Shown here in pieces: positions 17,514 to 25,552 of a DNA stretch of 64,000 bases (position 1 is the stretch's first letter; each line of letters opens with the position of its first letter). This DNA is from Demequina aestuarii (GTDB lineage: Bacteria > Actinomycetota > Actinomycetes > Actinomycetales > Demequinaceae), in the NCBI RefSeq assembly GCF_000975095.1, contig NZ_BBRD01000001.1, positions 1,197,467 to 1,261,466 of the forward strand. Direction: 5' to 3'. A program made the position numbers and the translations under genes. Under the pieces are notes generated by a model that ran no database searches, was not told where the DNA came from, and saw only the letters and a list, made by a program, of their open reading frames with translations.

Positions 17514-17566
17514 GGAGTCGGGAGGCCCCGCACGTACCAGCCCTGGCGGGGTGGAACAATGGCGCC

Positions 17567-18901
17567 ATGGCACGCGTGAGACCCCTGTCCGGATACCCCG
17601 AGTGGACGCCCGCTGAGCGCGTCGTCGAGTCGCAGCTGATCGAGTCGTTGCGCGAGACGTTCCGCCTCCACGGCTTCGCGGAGATCGAGACGCGGGCAGT
17701 CGAGCCGCTGGATCGCCTGGCAGGCAAGTCCGATGCCGCCAAGGAGATCTACACGCTCGGTCGGCTGGGCGCGGAACCCGACGCCGAGTCGAAGGTGGGG
17801 CTGCACTTCGATCTGACCGTGCCGTTCGCTCGCTATGTCGAGGAGTTCCAGCACGCCCTCGCCTTCCCCTTCAAGCGATTCCAGATCCAGAAGGTGTGGC
17901 GCGGCGAGCGCCCGCAGGAGGGGCGATACCGCGAGTTCTATCAGGCCGATATCGACGTGGTGGGCCGCGAGTCGCTGCCGGCACACCTCGAGGTCGAGGT
18001 CGCCGTGGTCATGGCGCGCGCTCTCGCCGCCTTGCCCGTCCCTGCCGCGACCATGCGCGTCAACAACCGCAGGCTCGTTGAAGGCTTCTACCGTGGCGTC
18101 GGCATCGACGACGTCGCCGGCGCGCTGCGCAGCGTCGACAAGCTCGACAAGATCGGTGCGGACGGCGTGCGCGCCGAGCTCACCGGCAAGGGCGTGAGCG
18201 ACACGGCGGCCGATGCGGTGCTCGAGCTCGCACGGATCAGCGCGCGAGACGCGGGGTTCGTGGAGGCCGTCGAGGACCTGTGGGCGACCACTCCGACGAT
18301 CGACGACGTCGACGGACCGCAGGCCGAGCTGCGTGAAGGACTGGCGCAGCTGGTGGCCCTGGTGGAGGGAGTGAACGCCGCCGTGCCCGGCACCGCAATC
18401 GCCGACCTCCGCATCGCGCGGGGGCTCGACTACTACACGGGCTCGGTGTACGAGACGTTCCTGGCAGGCCACGAGGACCTGGGCTCGATCTGCTCGGGGG
18501 GCCGCTACGACTCCCTCGTCGCGGGCGGCGGGTTCCCGGGCGTGGGCATGTCCATCGGTGTGAGCCGGCTGGTGAGCCGCGTCATCGGCGCGGACCTGGC
18601 CAGGGCGTCGCGTGCGGTTCCCACGGCCGTGCTGGTCGCGGTGACGGATGAGGCGACCCGGGCGACGTCCAACGAGGTCGCCGACGCGCTGCGTGCGCGG
18701 GGCATCGCCACGGAGGTCGCGCCCGCTGCGGCGAAGTTCGGCAAGCAGATTCAGTACGCCGACCGACGAGGGATCCCCTTCGTGTGGTTCGCGGACTCGG
18801 GCGAGGTCAAGGACATCCGTTCGGGAGACCAGGTCGCGGCGGATGCCGCGAGCTGGGAACCCCCGGCAGAGGACGCCCGCCCGCGCATCGTCACCGACTG
18901 A
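17567..18901 (+). CDS. hisS: Histidine--tRNA ligase
   Basis: A 444-residue class II synthetase. Class II and HisRS motifs are clear: HFDLTVPFARY, the motif 2 region QKVWRGERPQEGRYREFYQA, the histidine-A box RGLDYYTGSVYE, motif 3 GVGMSIGVSRLVSR, and a C-terminal anticodon-binding domain (AVPTAVLVAVTDEATR). The ATG at 17567 has no ribosome binding site but a -10-like AACAAT (17555-17560) 12 bp upstream, so the mRNA may be leaderless. Divergent from ppiB. Confidence 0.96.
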   Translation: MARVRPLSGYPEWTPAERVVESQLIESLRETFRLHGFAEIETRAVEPLDRLAGKSDAAKEIYTLGRLGAEPDAESKVGLHFDLTVPFARYVEEFQHALAFPFKRFQIQKVWRGERPQEGRYREFYQADIDVVGRESLPAHLEVEVAVVMARALAALPVPAATMRVNNRRLVEGFYRGVGIDDVAGALRSVDKLDKIGADGVRAELTGKGVSDTAADAVLELARISARDAGFVEAVEDLWATTPTIDDVDGPQAELREGLAQLVALVEGVNAAVPGTAIADLRIARGLDYYTGSVYETFLAGHEDLGSICSGGRYDSLVAGGGFPGVGMSIGVSRLVSRVIGADLARASRAVPTAVLVAVTDEATRATSNEVADALRARGIATEVAPAAAKFGKQIQYADRRGIPFVWFADSGEVKDIRSGDQVAADAASWEPPAEDARPRIVTD

Positions 18902-18914
18902 CCCGCCCCGCCCG

Positions 18915-18948
18915 CGCATCGGCCGCACGCCTGCAGCGCCGCTAGACT
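18915..18948 (+). promoter_or_regulatory. aspS promoter with upstream CGCATCGGCCGCAC element
   Basis: The -10 TAGACT lies at 18943-18948, implying a ~50-nt leader with AGAAAGG before the aspS GTG. Fourteen bp upstream of the -10 is CGCATCGGCCGCAC (18915-18928), which overlaps the expected -35. The same 14-mer sits 14 bp upstream of the aroQ -10 and further upstream of the rpsD -10, and contains the repeated 10-mer described among the findings. Confidence 0.6.
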
Positions 18949-19006
18949 CGAACTCACTCTTCCCGCCGTCACCCCGCGCGCCTCCCGCGCGCCAGAAAGG
19001 CTCACT

Positions 19007-20794
19007 GTGCTTCGCACCCATCTCGCTGGAAACCTCCGGGCGTCCGACGCCGGCTCGACCGTCACCCTCGCCGGGTGGGTGGGCCGTCGCCGTGATCACG
19101 GGGGAGTGGCCTTCATCGATCTGCGCGACGCTTCTGGCTTCGCCCAGGTGGTGATCCGCGAGGAGGTCGCGCACAGCCTGCGCAACGAATACGTGATCCA
19201 GGTGACCGGTGAGGTGCGTGAGCGGCCCGAGGGCTCCGCGAACGCCAACCTGCCGTCGGGCGAGATCGAGGTCGTCGTCACCGATGTGACCATCCTCAAC
19301 GAGTCCGCTCCGCTGCCGATGCCCGTCGATGAGCACGTCACCGTCGGCGAAGAGGCGCGCCTCAAGCACCGCTACATCGACCTTCGTCGCCCTCAGCCGC
19401 GCGCCAACATGGTGCTGCGCTCGAAGGCGAACCAGGCCGCCCGCCGGGTACTGGACCGCCACGACTTCCTCGAGATCGAGACCCCCACCCTCACGCGCTC
19501 GACGCCCGAGGGTGCGCGCGACTTCCTGGTGCCTGCTCGCCTCGCGCCGGGTTCCTGGTACGCACTGCCGCAGTCCCCTCAGCTGTTCAAGCAGCTGCTG
19601 ATGGTGGCAGGCATGGAGAGGTACTACCAGATTGCCCGCTGCTACCGGGATGAGGACTTCCGCGCGGACCGTCAGCCGGAGTTCACGCAGCTCGATGTCG
19701 AGATGAGCTTCGTCGACCAGGATGACGTCATCGCGCTGGGCGAGGAGATCGTCCGCGAGCTCTGGGCCCTCGCGGGTCACGAGATCTCGACGCCGATTCC
19801 GCGCATCACCTTCGCCGATGCGATGGCGCGGTTCGGCTCTGACAAGCCGGATCTCCGGTTCGGGCTTGAGCTGACCGAGCTCACCGAGTACTTCAAGGAC
19901 ACCCCGTTCCGGGTGTTCCAGAACGACTACGTGGGCGCCGTCGTGATGCCGGGCGGAGCCGACCAGGCTCGCCGCACGCTCGACGCCTGGCAGGACTGGG
20001 CCAAGCAGCGCGGCGCACGCGGCCTCGCCTATGTGCTGATCGGTGCTGACGGCGAGCTGACCGGTCCGGTGGCGAAGAACCTCTCCGACGCGGAGCGTGC
20101 GGGACTGGCGCAGGCCGTGGGCGCCGAGCCGGGCGACTGCGTGTTCTTCGCCGCAGGCAAGCCCGGTCCGTCGCGGGCGCTGCTGGGCGCGGCGCGCCTC
20201 GAGATCGGCCGCCGTGTGGGGCTGATCGACGAGGACAGGTTCGAGTTCGTGTGGGTCGTCGACGCGCCGCTGTTCAAGGCCGTAGGCGACGACGATGACG
20301 ACGACGTCGCGGTGGGCTCGGGCGCATGGACTGCGGTGCATCACGCGTTCACGTCGCCCAAGCCCGAGTTCATGGACACGTTCGACACGAACCCTGGCGA
20401 GGCGCTCGCGTACGCCTACGACATCGTGTGCAACGGCAACGAGATCGGCGGCGGGTCCATCCGTATCCACCGCCAGGACGTGCAGGAGCGGGTGTTCACG
20501 GTGATGGGGATCGGCGAGGAGGAGGCCCAGGAGAAGTTTGGGTTCCTTCTCGAGGCGTTCTCGTTCGGTGCGCCCCCTCACGGCGGCATCGCGTTCGGCT
20601 GGGACCGCGTGGTGGCGCTGCTCGCCGGCGCGGACTCGATCCGCGACGTCATCGCCTTCCCGAAGTCGGGCGGCGGCTACGACCCGCTCACCGCGGCTCC
20701 GGCCCCCATCACGCCCGAGCAGCGCGCCGAGGCCGGCGTGGACTTCGTGGCTGAGGCCGATGACGACGGCTCCGTCGAGCAGATCTCTCACTAG
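19007..20794 (+). CDS. aspS: Aspartate--tRNA(Asp/Asn) ligase
   Basis: A 595-residue bacterial-type AspRS with N-terminal OB-fold anticodon domain ([20 protein letters not shown]), class II catalytic core with motif 2 ([20 protein letters not shown]), the bacterial GAD insertion, and motif 3 ([15 protein letters not shown]). His31 falls in RRRDHGG, where discriminating enzymes such as that of E. coli have Leu; histidine there is associated with relaxed, non-discriminating AspRS that also charges tRNA-Asn for the amidotransferase route. That reading is an inference. GTG 19007 follows AGAAAGG. The short DDDDD run near residue 430 is an acidic surface loop. Confidence 0.95.
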   Translation: MLRTHLAGNLRASDAGSTVTLAGWVGRRRDHGGVAFIDLRDASGFAQVVIREEVAHSLRNEYVIQVTGEVRERPEGSANANLPSGEIEVVVTDVTILNESAPLPMPVDEHVTVGEEARLKHRYIDLRRPQPRANMVLRSKANQAARRVLDRHDFLEIETPTLTRSTPEGARDFLVPARLAPGSWYALPQSPQLFKQLLMVAGMERYYQIARCYRDEDFRADRQPEFTQLDVEMSFVDQDDVIALGEEIVRELWALAGHEISTPIPRITFADAMARFGSDKPDLRFGLELTELTEYFKDTPFRVFQNDYVGAVVMPGGADQARRTLDAWQDWAKQRGARGLAYVLIGADGELTGPVAKNLSDAERAGLAQAVGAEPGDCVFFAAGKPGPSRALLGAARLEIGRRVGLIDEDRFEFVWVVDAPLFKAVGDDDDDDVAVGSGAWTAVHHAFTSPKPEFMDTFDTNPGEALAYAYDIVCNGNEIGGGSIRIHRQDVQERVFTVMGIGEEEAQEKFGFLLEAFSFGAPPHGGIAFGWDRVVALLAGADSIRDVIAFPKSGGGYDPLTAAPAPITPEQRAEAGVDFVAEADDDGSVEQISH

Positions 20795-21120
20795 AGGGTT
20801 CGCCGTGCGGAGCAACGGCCCCGGGGAGTCGTCCACGGCACCGTGCGACGTCCCTGGCGTCGACGAGTGGGTTGTGTCACAAGGCGGCACGGCGTGGCAC
20901 CGCTTGGCGTTCGAAGGGTAGTCGAGAGGCATACCATCGAGAGAAGCTGAGTGACACGGAAGGGGTGCCTCGTCTACGATCTCGTCGATCTGCGGTACGT
21001 GCACCGTCGCGCGATCCTCACCGCAGGACCCAGCACCGCCGGTGGATCGCCCTCTGAGCGACGGCTCGAGTCGAGTGCCATGACGTCGATCGCGGGCAGC
21101 GGCACGGGACGGCCGGTACC
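20795..21120 (+). other. 326-bp gap upstream of the phytochrome gene
   Basis: No convincing coding frame on either strand. It holds a short perfect palindrome TTGTG-T-CACAA (20872-20882) and a possible promoter, TTCGAA (20910-20915), 16 bp, TACCAT (20932-20937), which would give a ~175-nt leader. I see no known riboswitch and no obvious terminator after aspS. Confidence 0.4.
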
Positions 21121-23211
21121 GTGACGAACACATTCGTCCCCGACCACTCTGACGACCGCGACACCGGCGACGCGGTGGCCCTGCCGCGGGTGCCGAGCGG
21201 CCCACAGAACGCTCCTCAGATCGTGCATTCGGACGTGACCTCCAGCGCCGACGAGCGAGAGCGCCTGGAGGCATGTGCGCGCGAACTGATTCGTGTCCCC
21301 GGATCCGTCCAGCCGCACGGCGCCCTGCTGAGCGTCGACCTGGAGACCTTCACGGTCATTCAGGTGTCAGAGAACGCGATCGACATCCTGGGCATCGCGG
21401 CCGCAGCGCTCACCGGAACCACGGTGGCGGATCTCATGGGGGCTGAGGCCGTCGAGGAGTGTCGCGCGATCATCGACCACCGGGGTCTCGCGGCCAATCC
21501 GGTCTCGGCTCGTATCAACGGCAGGCGCTTCGACGTGATCGTCCATGAGGCGGGGCCCGTGGGAATCGTCGAGTGCGAGCCGGTGATAGCGAGCGAGTTC
21601 TCGGCGGCGTCCGTGCACGCGGCGATCCACCGCCTGAGCACAGCGGCCACGGTGCCCGAGATCTACGCACGAACGGCTGTCGAGCTCCGGCACTTGACCG
21701 GGTACGACCGCGTGGTGGTCTACAGGTTCCACCCGGACGGCCACGGTGAGGTTGTGGGGGAGGAGGTCGTCGAGGGATTGGAACCGTACCTGGGTCTGCA
21801 CTTCCCTGCATCGGACATCCCGGCGCAGGCCCGGCAGCTGTACCTGACCAAGCTGACGCGCGCCATCGTGCTGGACGACCTGCCGCCCGCACCGCTGGTG
21901 CCGGCTCTCAACCCGCTGTCCGGCCAACCGCTCGACCTCGGACAAGCGGAGCTTCGCAGCGTGTCGCCGCACCACATGGAGTTCATGAGGAACATGGGGC
22001 AGGTGACCACCCTGTCGTTGTCCTTGGTGCACGGCGACCAGCTGATCGGCATGATCACCTGTGCTCACCGGTCCTCCAAGCGCCTCCCGTTCCTGCTGCG
22101 CGAGGGTCTCTCCGTCCTCGCCCGGCAGGTCTCGATGCAGCTGGGGACGGCCGCGGAGATCGAGAGACTGACGCGCATCGACGCGGTCCGCACCGTCAGG
22201 GCCAGTCTCGCGCGCCAGGTGAGATCGAGCGAAGACCTCGCGTCCTCTCTGCTGCACGGAGAGTTCACCCTGTTGGACCTGATCCCTGCGGACGGCGCCA
22301 CGTTGCATGTCGACGGGGAGTCGATGTCGATCGCCGACGCGCCTGACGCGGTGATCGACCCCGCGCTGCTGGCGAGTCTCACGGGCACCGACACGGCCAT
22401 CGTGGTGTCCGATGCGGTGAGCACCGACTATCCGCAGCTCCACGTCCTGATGCCCCAGGTCGCGGGAGTGCTGGTGGTGCCCTTCGGCACCGACGGCGAC
22501 TACTTGGCCTGGTTCAGACGAGAGACGGTATCCGCGGTCACGTGGCTGGGGGACCAATCGTTGGCGAACCGCGCCACGCCGCTGACCCCGCGGACCTCGT
22601 TCGCGTCGTGGAGCCAGAGTGTGGCAGGCAAGTCCACGCCGTGGGACCGCCTCGCGCTCCTGGAGGCGAGCGAGATCCGCCACGACCTCAACGCGGCGCT
22701 CCTGAGAGCGGCGGAGTCCGAACTCGCCCGGGTGGCGCTCCACGATCCCCTGACTGGGCTGCCTAACCGGCGACTCCTGGGCGACCGGATGGAGCAGGCA
22801 CTCGCCAAACGGGAGCGGGAGGTGCCGGTGGCCCTGCTGTTCGCGGACCTGGACAGCTTCAAGGCGATCAATGACTCGGAGGGCCATGGGGCGGGTGACG
22901 CGGTGATCATCGCCGCGGCGAACGTCATCCGTTCGACGATCCGCAGCCAGGACACCGTGGCGCGCATCGGCGGGGACGAGTTCGTCGTGGTGTGCGAAGG
23001 CGCGCGCGCTGCGGACGCAGACGCCGCCGCCGCGCGCATCGTGGAGGCGTTCTCGGCACCGCTGCTGGTCGGTGGGTCGGAGTACGAGGTGGGCGTCTCG
23101 ATCGGGATCGCCATCGCCGATGCGGGACAGGCGCCGGACGACCTCCTGCGCGCTGCGGACGCGGCGATGTACCGGGCGAAGCAAGGCGGCAGAGGCCGGG
23201 CCTCGTACTAG
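21121..23211 (+). CDS. Bacteriophytochrome-diguanylate cyclase (PAS-GAF-PHY-GGDEF)
   Basis: A 696-residue photoreceptor enzyme predicted to make c-di-GMP under red/far-red control. PAS domain with the candidate biliverdin-attachment Cys52 in [16 protein letters not shown], the same spacing as Cys24 of Deinococcus BphP; GAF with the PASDIP motif (Asp232) and [17 protein letters not shown] domain with the tongue motif PRTSF at 490-494; then a GGDEF domain ([16 protein letters not shown] at 617-621) with an intact inhibitory site RSQD five residues before it. There is no histidine kinase or EAL domain. No heme oxygenase gene lies nearby. The GTG lacks a ribosome binding site and the first ~45 residues are poorly conserved in appearance, so the start is uncertain. 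Confidence 0.9.
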   Translation: MTNTFVPDHSDDRDTGDAVALPRVPSGPQNAPQIVHSDVTSSADERERLEACARELIRVPGSVQPHGALLSVDLETFTVIQVSENAIDILGIAAAALTGTTVADLMGAEAVEECRAIIDHRGLAANPVSARINGRRFDVIVHEAGPVGIVECEPVIASEFSAASVHAAIHRLSTAATVPEIYARTAVELRHLTGYDRVVVYRFHPDGHGEVVGEEVVEGLEPYLGLHFPASDIPAQARQLYLTKLTRAIVLDDLPPAPLVPALNPLSGQPLDLGQAELRSVSPHHMEFMRNMGQVTTLSLSLVHGDQLIGMITCAHRSSKRLPFLLREGLSVLARQVSMQLGTAAEIERLTRIDAVRTVRASLARQVRSSEDLASSLLHGEFTLLDLIPADGATLHVDGESMSIADAPDAVIDPALLASLTGTDTAIVVSDAVSTDYPQLHVLMPQVAGVLVVPFGTDGDYLAWFRRETVSAVTWLGDQSLANRATPLTPRTSFASWSQSVAGKSTPWDRLALLEASEIRHDLNAALLRAAESELARVALHDPLTGLPNRRLLGDRMEQALAKREREVPVALLFADLDSFKAINDSEGHGAGDAVIIAAANVIRSTIRSQDTVARIGGDEFVVVCEGARAADADAAAARIVEAFSAPLLVGGSEYEVGVSIGIAIADAGQAPDDLLRAADAAMYRAKQGGRGRASY

Positions 23212-23215
23212 TCCG

Positions 23216-23221
23216 TACGCT
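23216..23221 (+). promoter_or_regulatory. -10 box (TACGCT) for leaderless rarA
   Basis: TACGCT begins 5 bp after the phytochrome-gene stop and 12 bp before the rarA ATG. The identical hexamer at identical distance precedes aroQ. No ribosome binding site is present, consistent with a leaderless mRNA. Confidence 0.55.
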
Positions 23222-23227
23222 GATGCC

Positions 23228-24574
23228 ATGGACCTCTTCGAATCGACCGAACGCACCGGCACGGGCGTTCCCGAGGCGGGGCCGAACGCACCGCTGGCGG
23301 TGCGGATGCGTCCCCGCACGCTCGAGGAGGTCGTCGGTCAGGCCCATCTCCTGACGGACGGCGCCCCGTTGCGCCGACTCGTGCAGGAGGGATCCTCCGC
23401 CACTTCCGTGATCCTGTGGGGACCGCCGGGCACCGGCAAGACGACACTCGCGTATCTCGTGGCCGGCAACCGGCCCTTCGTCGAGCTCTCGGCGGTGACC
23501 GCGGGCATCAAGGACGTCCGTGCGGTCATCGATGCGTCGCGACGGCGGGTCACCACCGGCGAACGCGAGACCGTGCTGTTCATCGACGAGATCCATCGCT
23601 TCACGCGCACTCAGCAGGACGCGCTGCTGCCGGCCGTCGAGAACCGGTGGGTGACGCTCATCGGTGCCACGACCGAGAATCCGAGCTTCTCCGTGGTGGG
23701 TCCGCTGCTGTCACGGTCGCTGCTGCTGACCCTTCAGCCGCTCACGGGCGATGACCTGGGCGCGCTCCTGGACCGCGCGGTCGCCGATGAGCGCGGACTT
23801 GGTGGCCGAGTCGAGTTGGCACCCGAGGCCCGTGCGCACATGCTGCGCGTGGCAGGGGCCGATGCGCGCAAGGCGCTGACCCTCCTCGAAGCGGTCGCCG
23901 ATGCGGCCATGAGCGCCGGGGGAGACCCGCCCACGATCTCCGGCGAGCTGACGGAGCGGGCGATGGACTCGGCGCTCGTCGCCTACGACAAGTCGGGAGA
24001 CCAGCACTACGACGTGATCAGCGCCTTCATCAAGTCGGTGCGTGGCTCGGACGTCGACGCGTCGCTGCACTACCTGGCGCGCATGATCGTGGCGGGGGAG
24101 GACCCGCGGTTCCTCGCGCGCCGGCTGGTGATCCTCGCCTCGGAGGATGTGGGGCTCGCGGACCCTCAGGCGCTCGTGATCGCGCAGGCCGCTGCGGATG
24201 CGGTGAGCTTCATCGGCATGCCGGAGGGACGGATCCCCTTGGCCGAGGCGACCGCGTACCTGGCGACGGCACCCAAGTCGAATCGGGCGTACGCGGCCAT
24301 CAACGCCGCGATCGCGGACGTGAAGGCAGGCAGGGCCGGTGTGGTGCCGGCCCATCTCAGGGATGCTCATTACTCCGGGGCAGAGCGGCTCGGCCACGGC
24401 AAGAGCTATGTGTACTCGCACGATGCGCCTGGCGCCGTCGCGGCTCAGGAGTACCTGCCGGAGTCGCTGCAGGGCACTCGCTACTACCGCCCCACCGAGT
24501 TCGGGTTCGAGCGCACCCTGTCCGAGAGGCTGACGCGGGTCCGCGAGATGCTCGGCCGCCGGGGCGACTCCTAG
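23228..24574 (+). CDS. rarA: Replication-associated recombination protein RarA (MgsA)
   Basis: A 448-residue clamp-loader-like AAA+ ATPase acting at stalled forks. It starts [13 protein letters not shown], followed by [20 protein letters not shown], Walker [12 protein letters not shown], Walker [10 protein letters not shown], sensor 1 [19 protein letters not shown], and the family C-terminal half ([40 protein letters not shown]). Length is normal. The upstream in-frame extension is a shadow of the phytochrome gene. Transcribed separately from rpsD. Confidence 0.96.
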   Translation: MDLFESTERTGTGVPEAGPNAPLAVRMRPRTLEEVVGQAHLLTDGAPLRRLVQEGSSATSVILWGPPGTGKTTLAYLVAGNRPFVELSAVTAGIKDVRAVIDASRRRVTTGERETVLFIDEIHRFTRTQQDALLPAVENRWVTLIGATTENPSFSVVGPLLSRSLLLTLQPLTGDDLGALLDRAVADERGLGGRVELAPEARAHMLRVAGADARKALTLLEAVADAAMSAGGDPPTISGELTERAMDSALVAYDKSGDQHYDVISAFIKSVRGSDVDASLHYLARMIVAGEDPRFLARRLVILASEDVGLADPQALVIAQAAADAVSFIGMPEGRIPLAEATAYLATAPKSNRAYAAINAAIADVKAGRAGVVPAHLRDAHYSGAERLGHGKSYVYSHDAPGAVAAQEYLPESLQGTRYYRPTEFGFERTLSERLTRVREMLGRRGDS

Positions 24575-24637
24575 CTGGCACCGCCCTCGCGCGACACCCG
24601 CATCGGCCGCACTGCCGCGCTGACGCACCTGCTCTGT

Positions 24638-24643
24638 TAGGAT
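24638..24643 (+). promoter_or_regulatory. -10 box (TAGGAT) for rpsD
   Basis: TAGGAT lies in TGTTAGGATTG, 112 bp before the TTG start, giving a leader of about 105 nt. A CGCATCGGCCGCAC element is at 24599-24612, 25 bp upstream. Confidence 0.5.
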
Positions 24644-24653
24644 TGTGGAGCCC

Positions 24654-24682
24654 TCGCGGACGGTTGGCTGCTGTCTCCGCGA
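24654..24682 (+). promoter_or_regulatory. Hairpin in the rpsD leader
   Basis: TCGCGGA (24654-24660) pairs perfectly with TCCGCGA (24676-24682) around a 15-nt loop near the 5' end of the predicted leader. S4 is an autogenous translational repressor in several bacteria, so this leader structure is a candidate target, but the resemblance is not shown. Confidence 0.35.
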
Positions 24683-24754
24683 CCTCATCAACGTATGGCA
24701 GACGAACACGCCCCGGCGCGTTCAACACCGGCTCCAGACTCCAAAGGATCTATT

Positions 24755-25381
24755 TTGACTTCAGTTCAGCGCGCGCGCCGCCAGGTGCGCCTGTCCCGTG
24801 CCCTGGGTCTCGCACTGACCCCCAAGGCCGTCAAGCACTTCGAGAAGCGCCCCTACCCTCCGGGCGAGCACGGCCGCACTGCGCGCCGCAAGGAGAGCGA
24901 CTACGCCGTTCGTCTGCGCGAGAAGCAGCGTCTGCGCGCCCAGTACGGCCTCCGCGAGAAGCAGATGACGCGCGTCTTCGAAGAGGCTCGCAAGGAGGCG
25001 GGTCTGACCGGTGAAGCGTTCGTCGAGCTGCTCGAGATGCGTCTCGACGCGCTGGTGCTCCGCTCGGGCTTCGCCCGCACCATCCTGCAGGCGCGCCAGT
25101 CGGTGCTGCACCGTCACATCATGGTCGACGGCAAGATCGTCGACCGCCCGTCGTTCCGCGTGAAGCCCGGCCAGACCATCCAGGTCAAGCCCAAGGCCGT
25201 CACGATGGAGCCCTACATGGCCGCCGCCGCCGGTGCCCACCGCGATGTGCTGCCGGAGCTGCCCGACTACCTCGAGGTCAAGCTCGAGAAGCTGTCGGCT
25301 CAGCTGGTTCGTCGTCCCAAGCGCGCCGAGGTCCCCGTGACCTGCGAGGTGCAGCTGGTCGTCGAGTTCTACGCCCGTTAA
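24755..25381 (+). CDS. rpsD: 30S ribosomal protein S4
   Basis: A 208-residue primary rRNA-binding protein of the small subunit. Conserved S4 features are visible: RRQVRLSRALGLAL, KRPYPPGEHGRTARRKESDY, LREKQRLRAQYGLREKQ, the S4 RNA-binding domain (RLDALVLRSGFARTILQARQ, HIMVDGKIVDRPSFRVKPG) and the C-terminal VVEFYAR. The TTG at 24755 is chosen because AAAGGA lies 6 bp before it and the resulting length is standard; an in-frame ATG 60 bp upstream would add residues foreign to S4. It stands alone between rarA and alaS, away from the S13-S11-alpha operon, as in other Micrococcales. Confidence 0.96.
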   Translation: MTSVQRARRQVRLSRALGLALTPKAVKHFEKRPYPPGEHGRTARRKESDYAVRLREKQRLRAQYGLREKQMTRVFEEARKEAGLTGEAFVELLEMRLDALVLRSGFARTILQARQSVLHRHIMVDGKIVDRPSFRVKPGQTIQVKPKAVTMEPYMAAAAGAHRDVLPELPDYLEVKLEKLSAQLVRRPKRAEVPVTCEVQLVVEFYAR

Positions 25382-25406
25382 GTACGTGGCGCGCACGCGC
25401 ACGCAT

Positions 25407-25412
25407 TAGGCT
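25407..25412 (+). promoter_or_regulatory. Possible -10 box (TAGGCT) between rpsD and alaS
   Basis: TAGGCT lies 26 bp after rpsD and 146 bp before alaS. If used, the transcript would run through the downstream hairpin at 25440-25464, which may then act as an attenuator. No -35 is seen. Confidence 0.3.
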
Positions 25413-25439
25413 CTAGCGGGCCGATCGACTACGGCCGTC

Positions 25440-25464
25440 GGGCCCCTGGCACCAGCCGGGGCCC
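25440..25464 (+). terminator. Stem-loop after rpsD
   Basis: GGGCCCC (25440-25446) pairs with GGGGCCC (25458-25464), extended inside by TGG/CCA. It is GC-rich without a U-tract and lies between rpsD and alaS; it is either the rpsD terminator or an element in the alaS leader. A GGCCGATGCG copy follows at 25491-25500. Confidence 0.6.
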
Positions 25465-25552
25465 GGCGGCGTTGTCATCTCAGTAGCGGCGGCCGATGCG
25501 CCGCTCACCCCACCTGCTCGGCAGGCGGGCGACGCAGGATATGGAGGACAGG

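Noticed and set aside
20281-20320. GAC/GAT-rich run in aspS as a tandem repeat
   Set aside because: It only encodes a short run of Asp in a surface loop of AspRS; too short and imperfect to be a repeat element.
20795-21120. Possible c-di-GMP riboswitch before the phytochrome-cyclase gene
   Set aside because: The conserved GEMM core sequences are not present; only a short palindrome and a weak promoter candidate are seen.
17324-21274. 1316-codon open frame on the minus strand across hisS and aspS
   Set aside because: It lies antisense to two intact synthetase genes; long antisense frames arise from third-position GC bias. The predicted protein is Arg/His/Asp-rich with no domain.
25413-25552. 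Possible T-box or riboswitch in the alaS leader
   Set aside because: No T-box sequence (TGGN-containing bulge with specifier loop) is visible; only a GC-rich stem-loop better read as a terminator.
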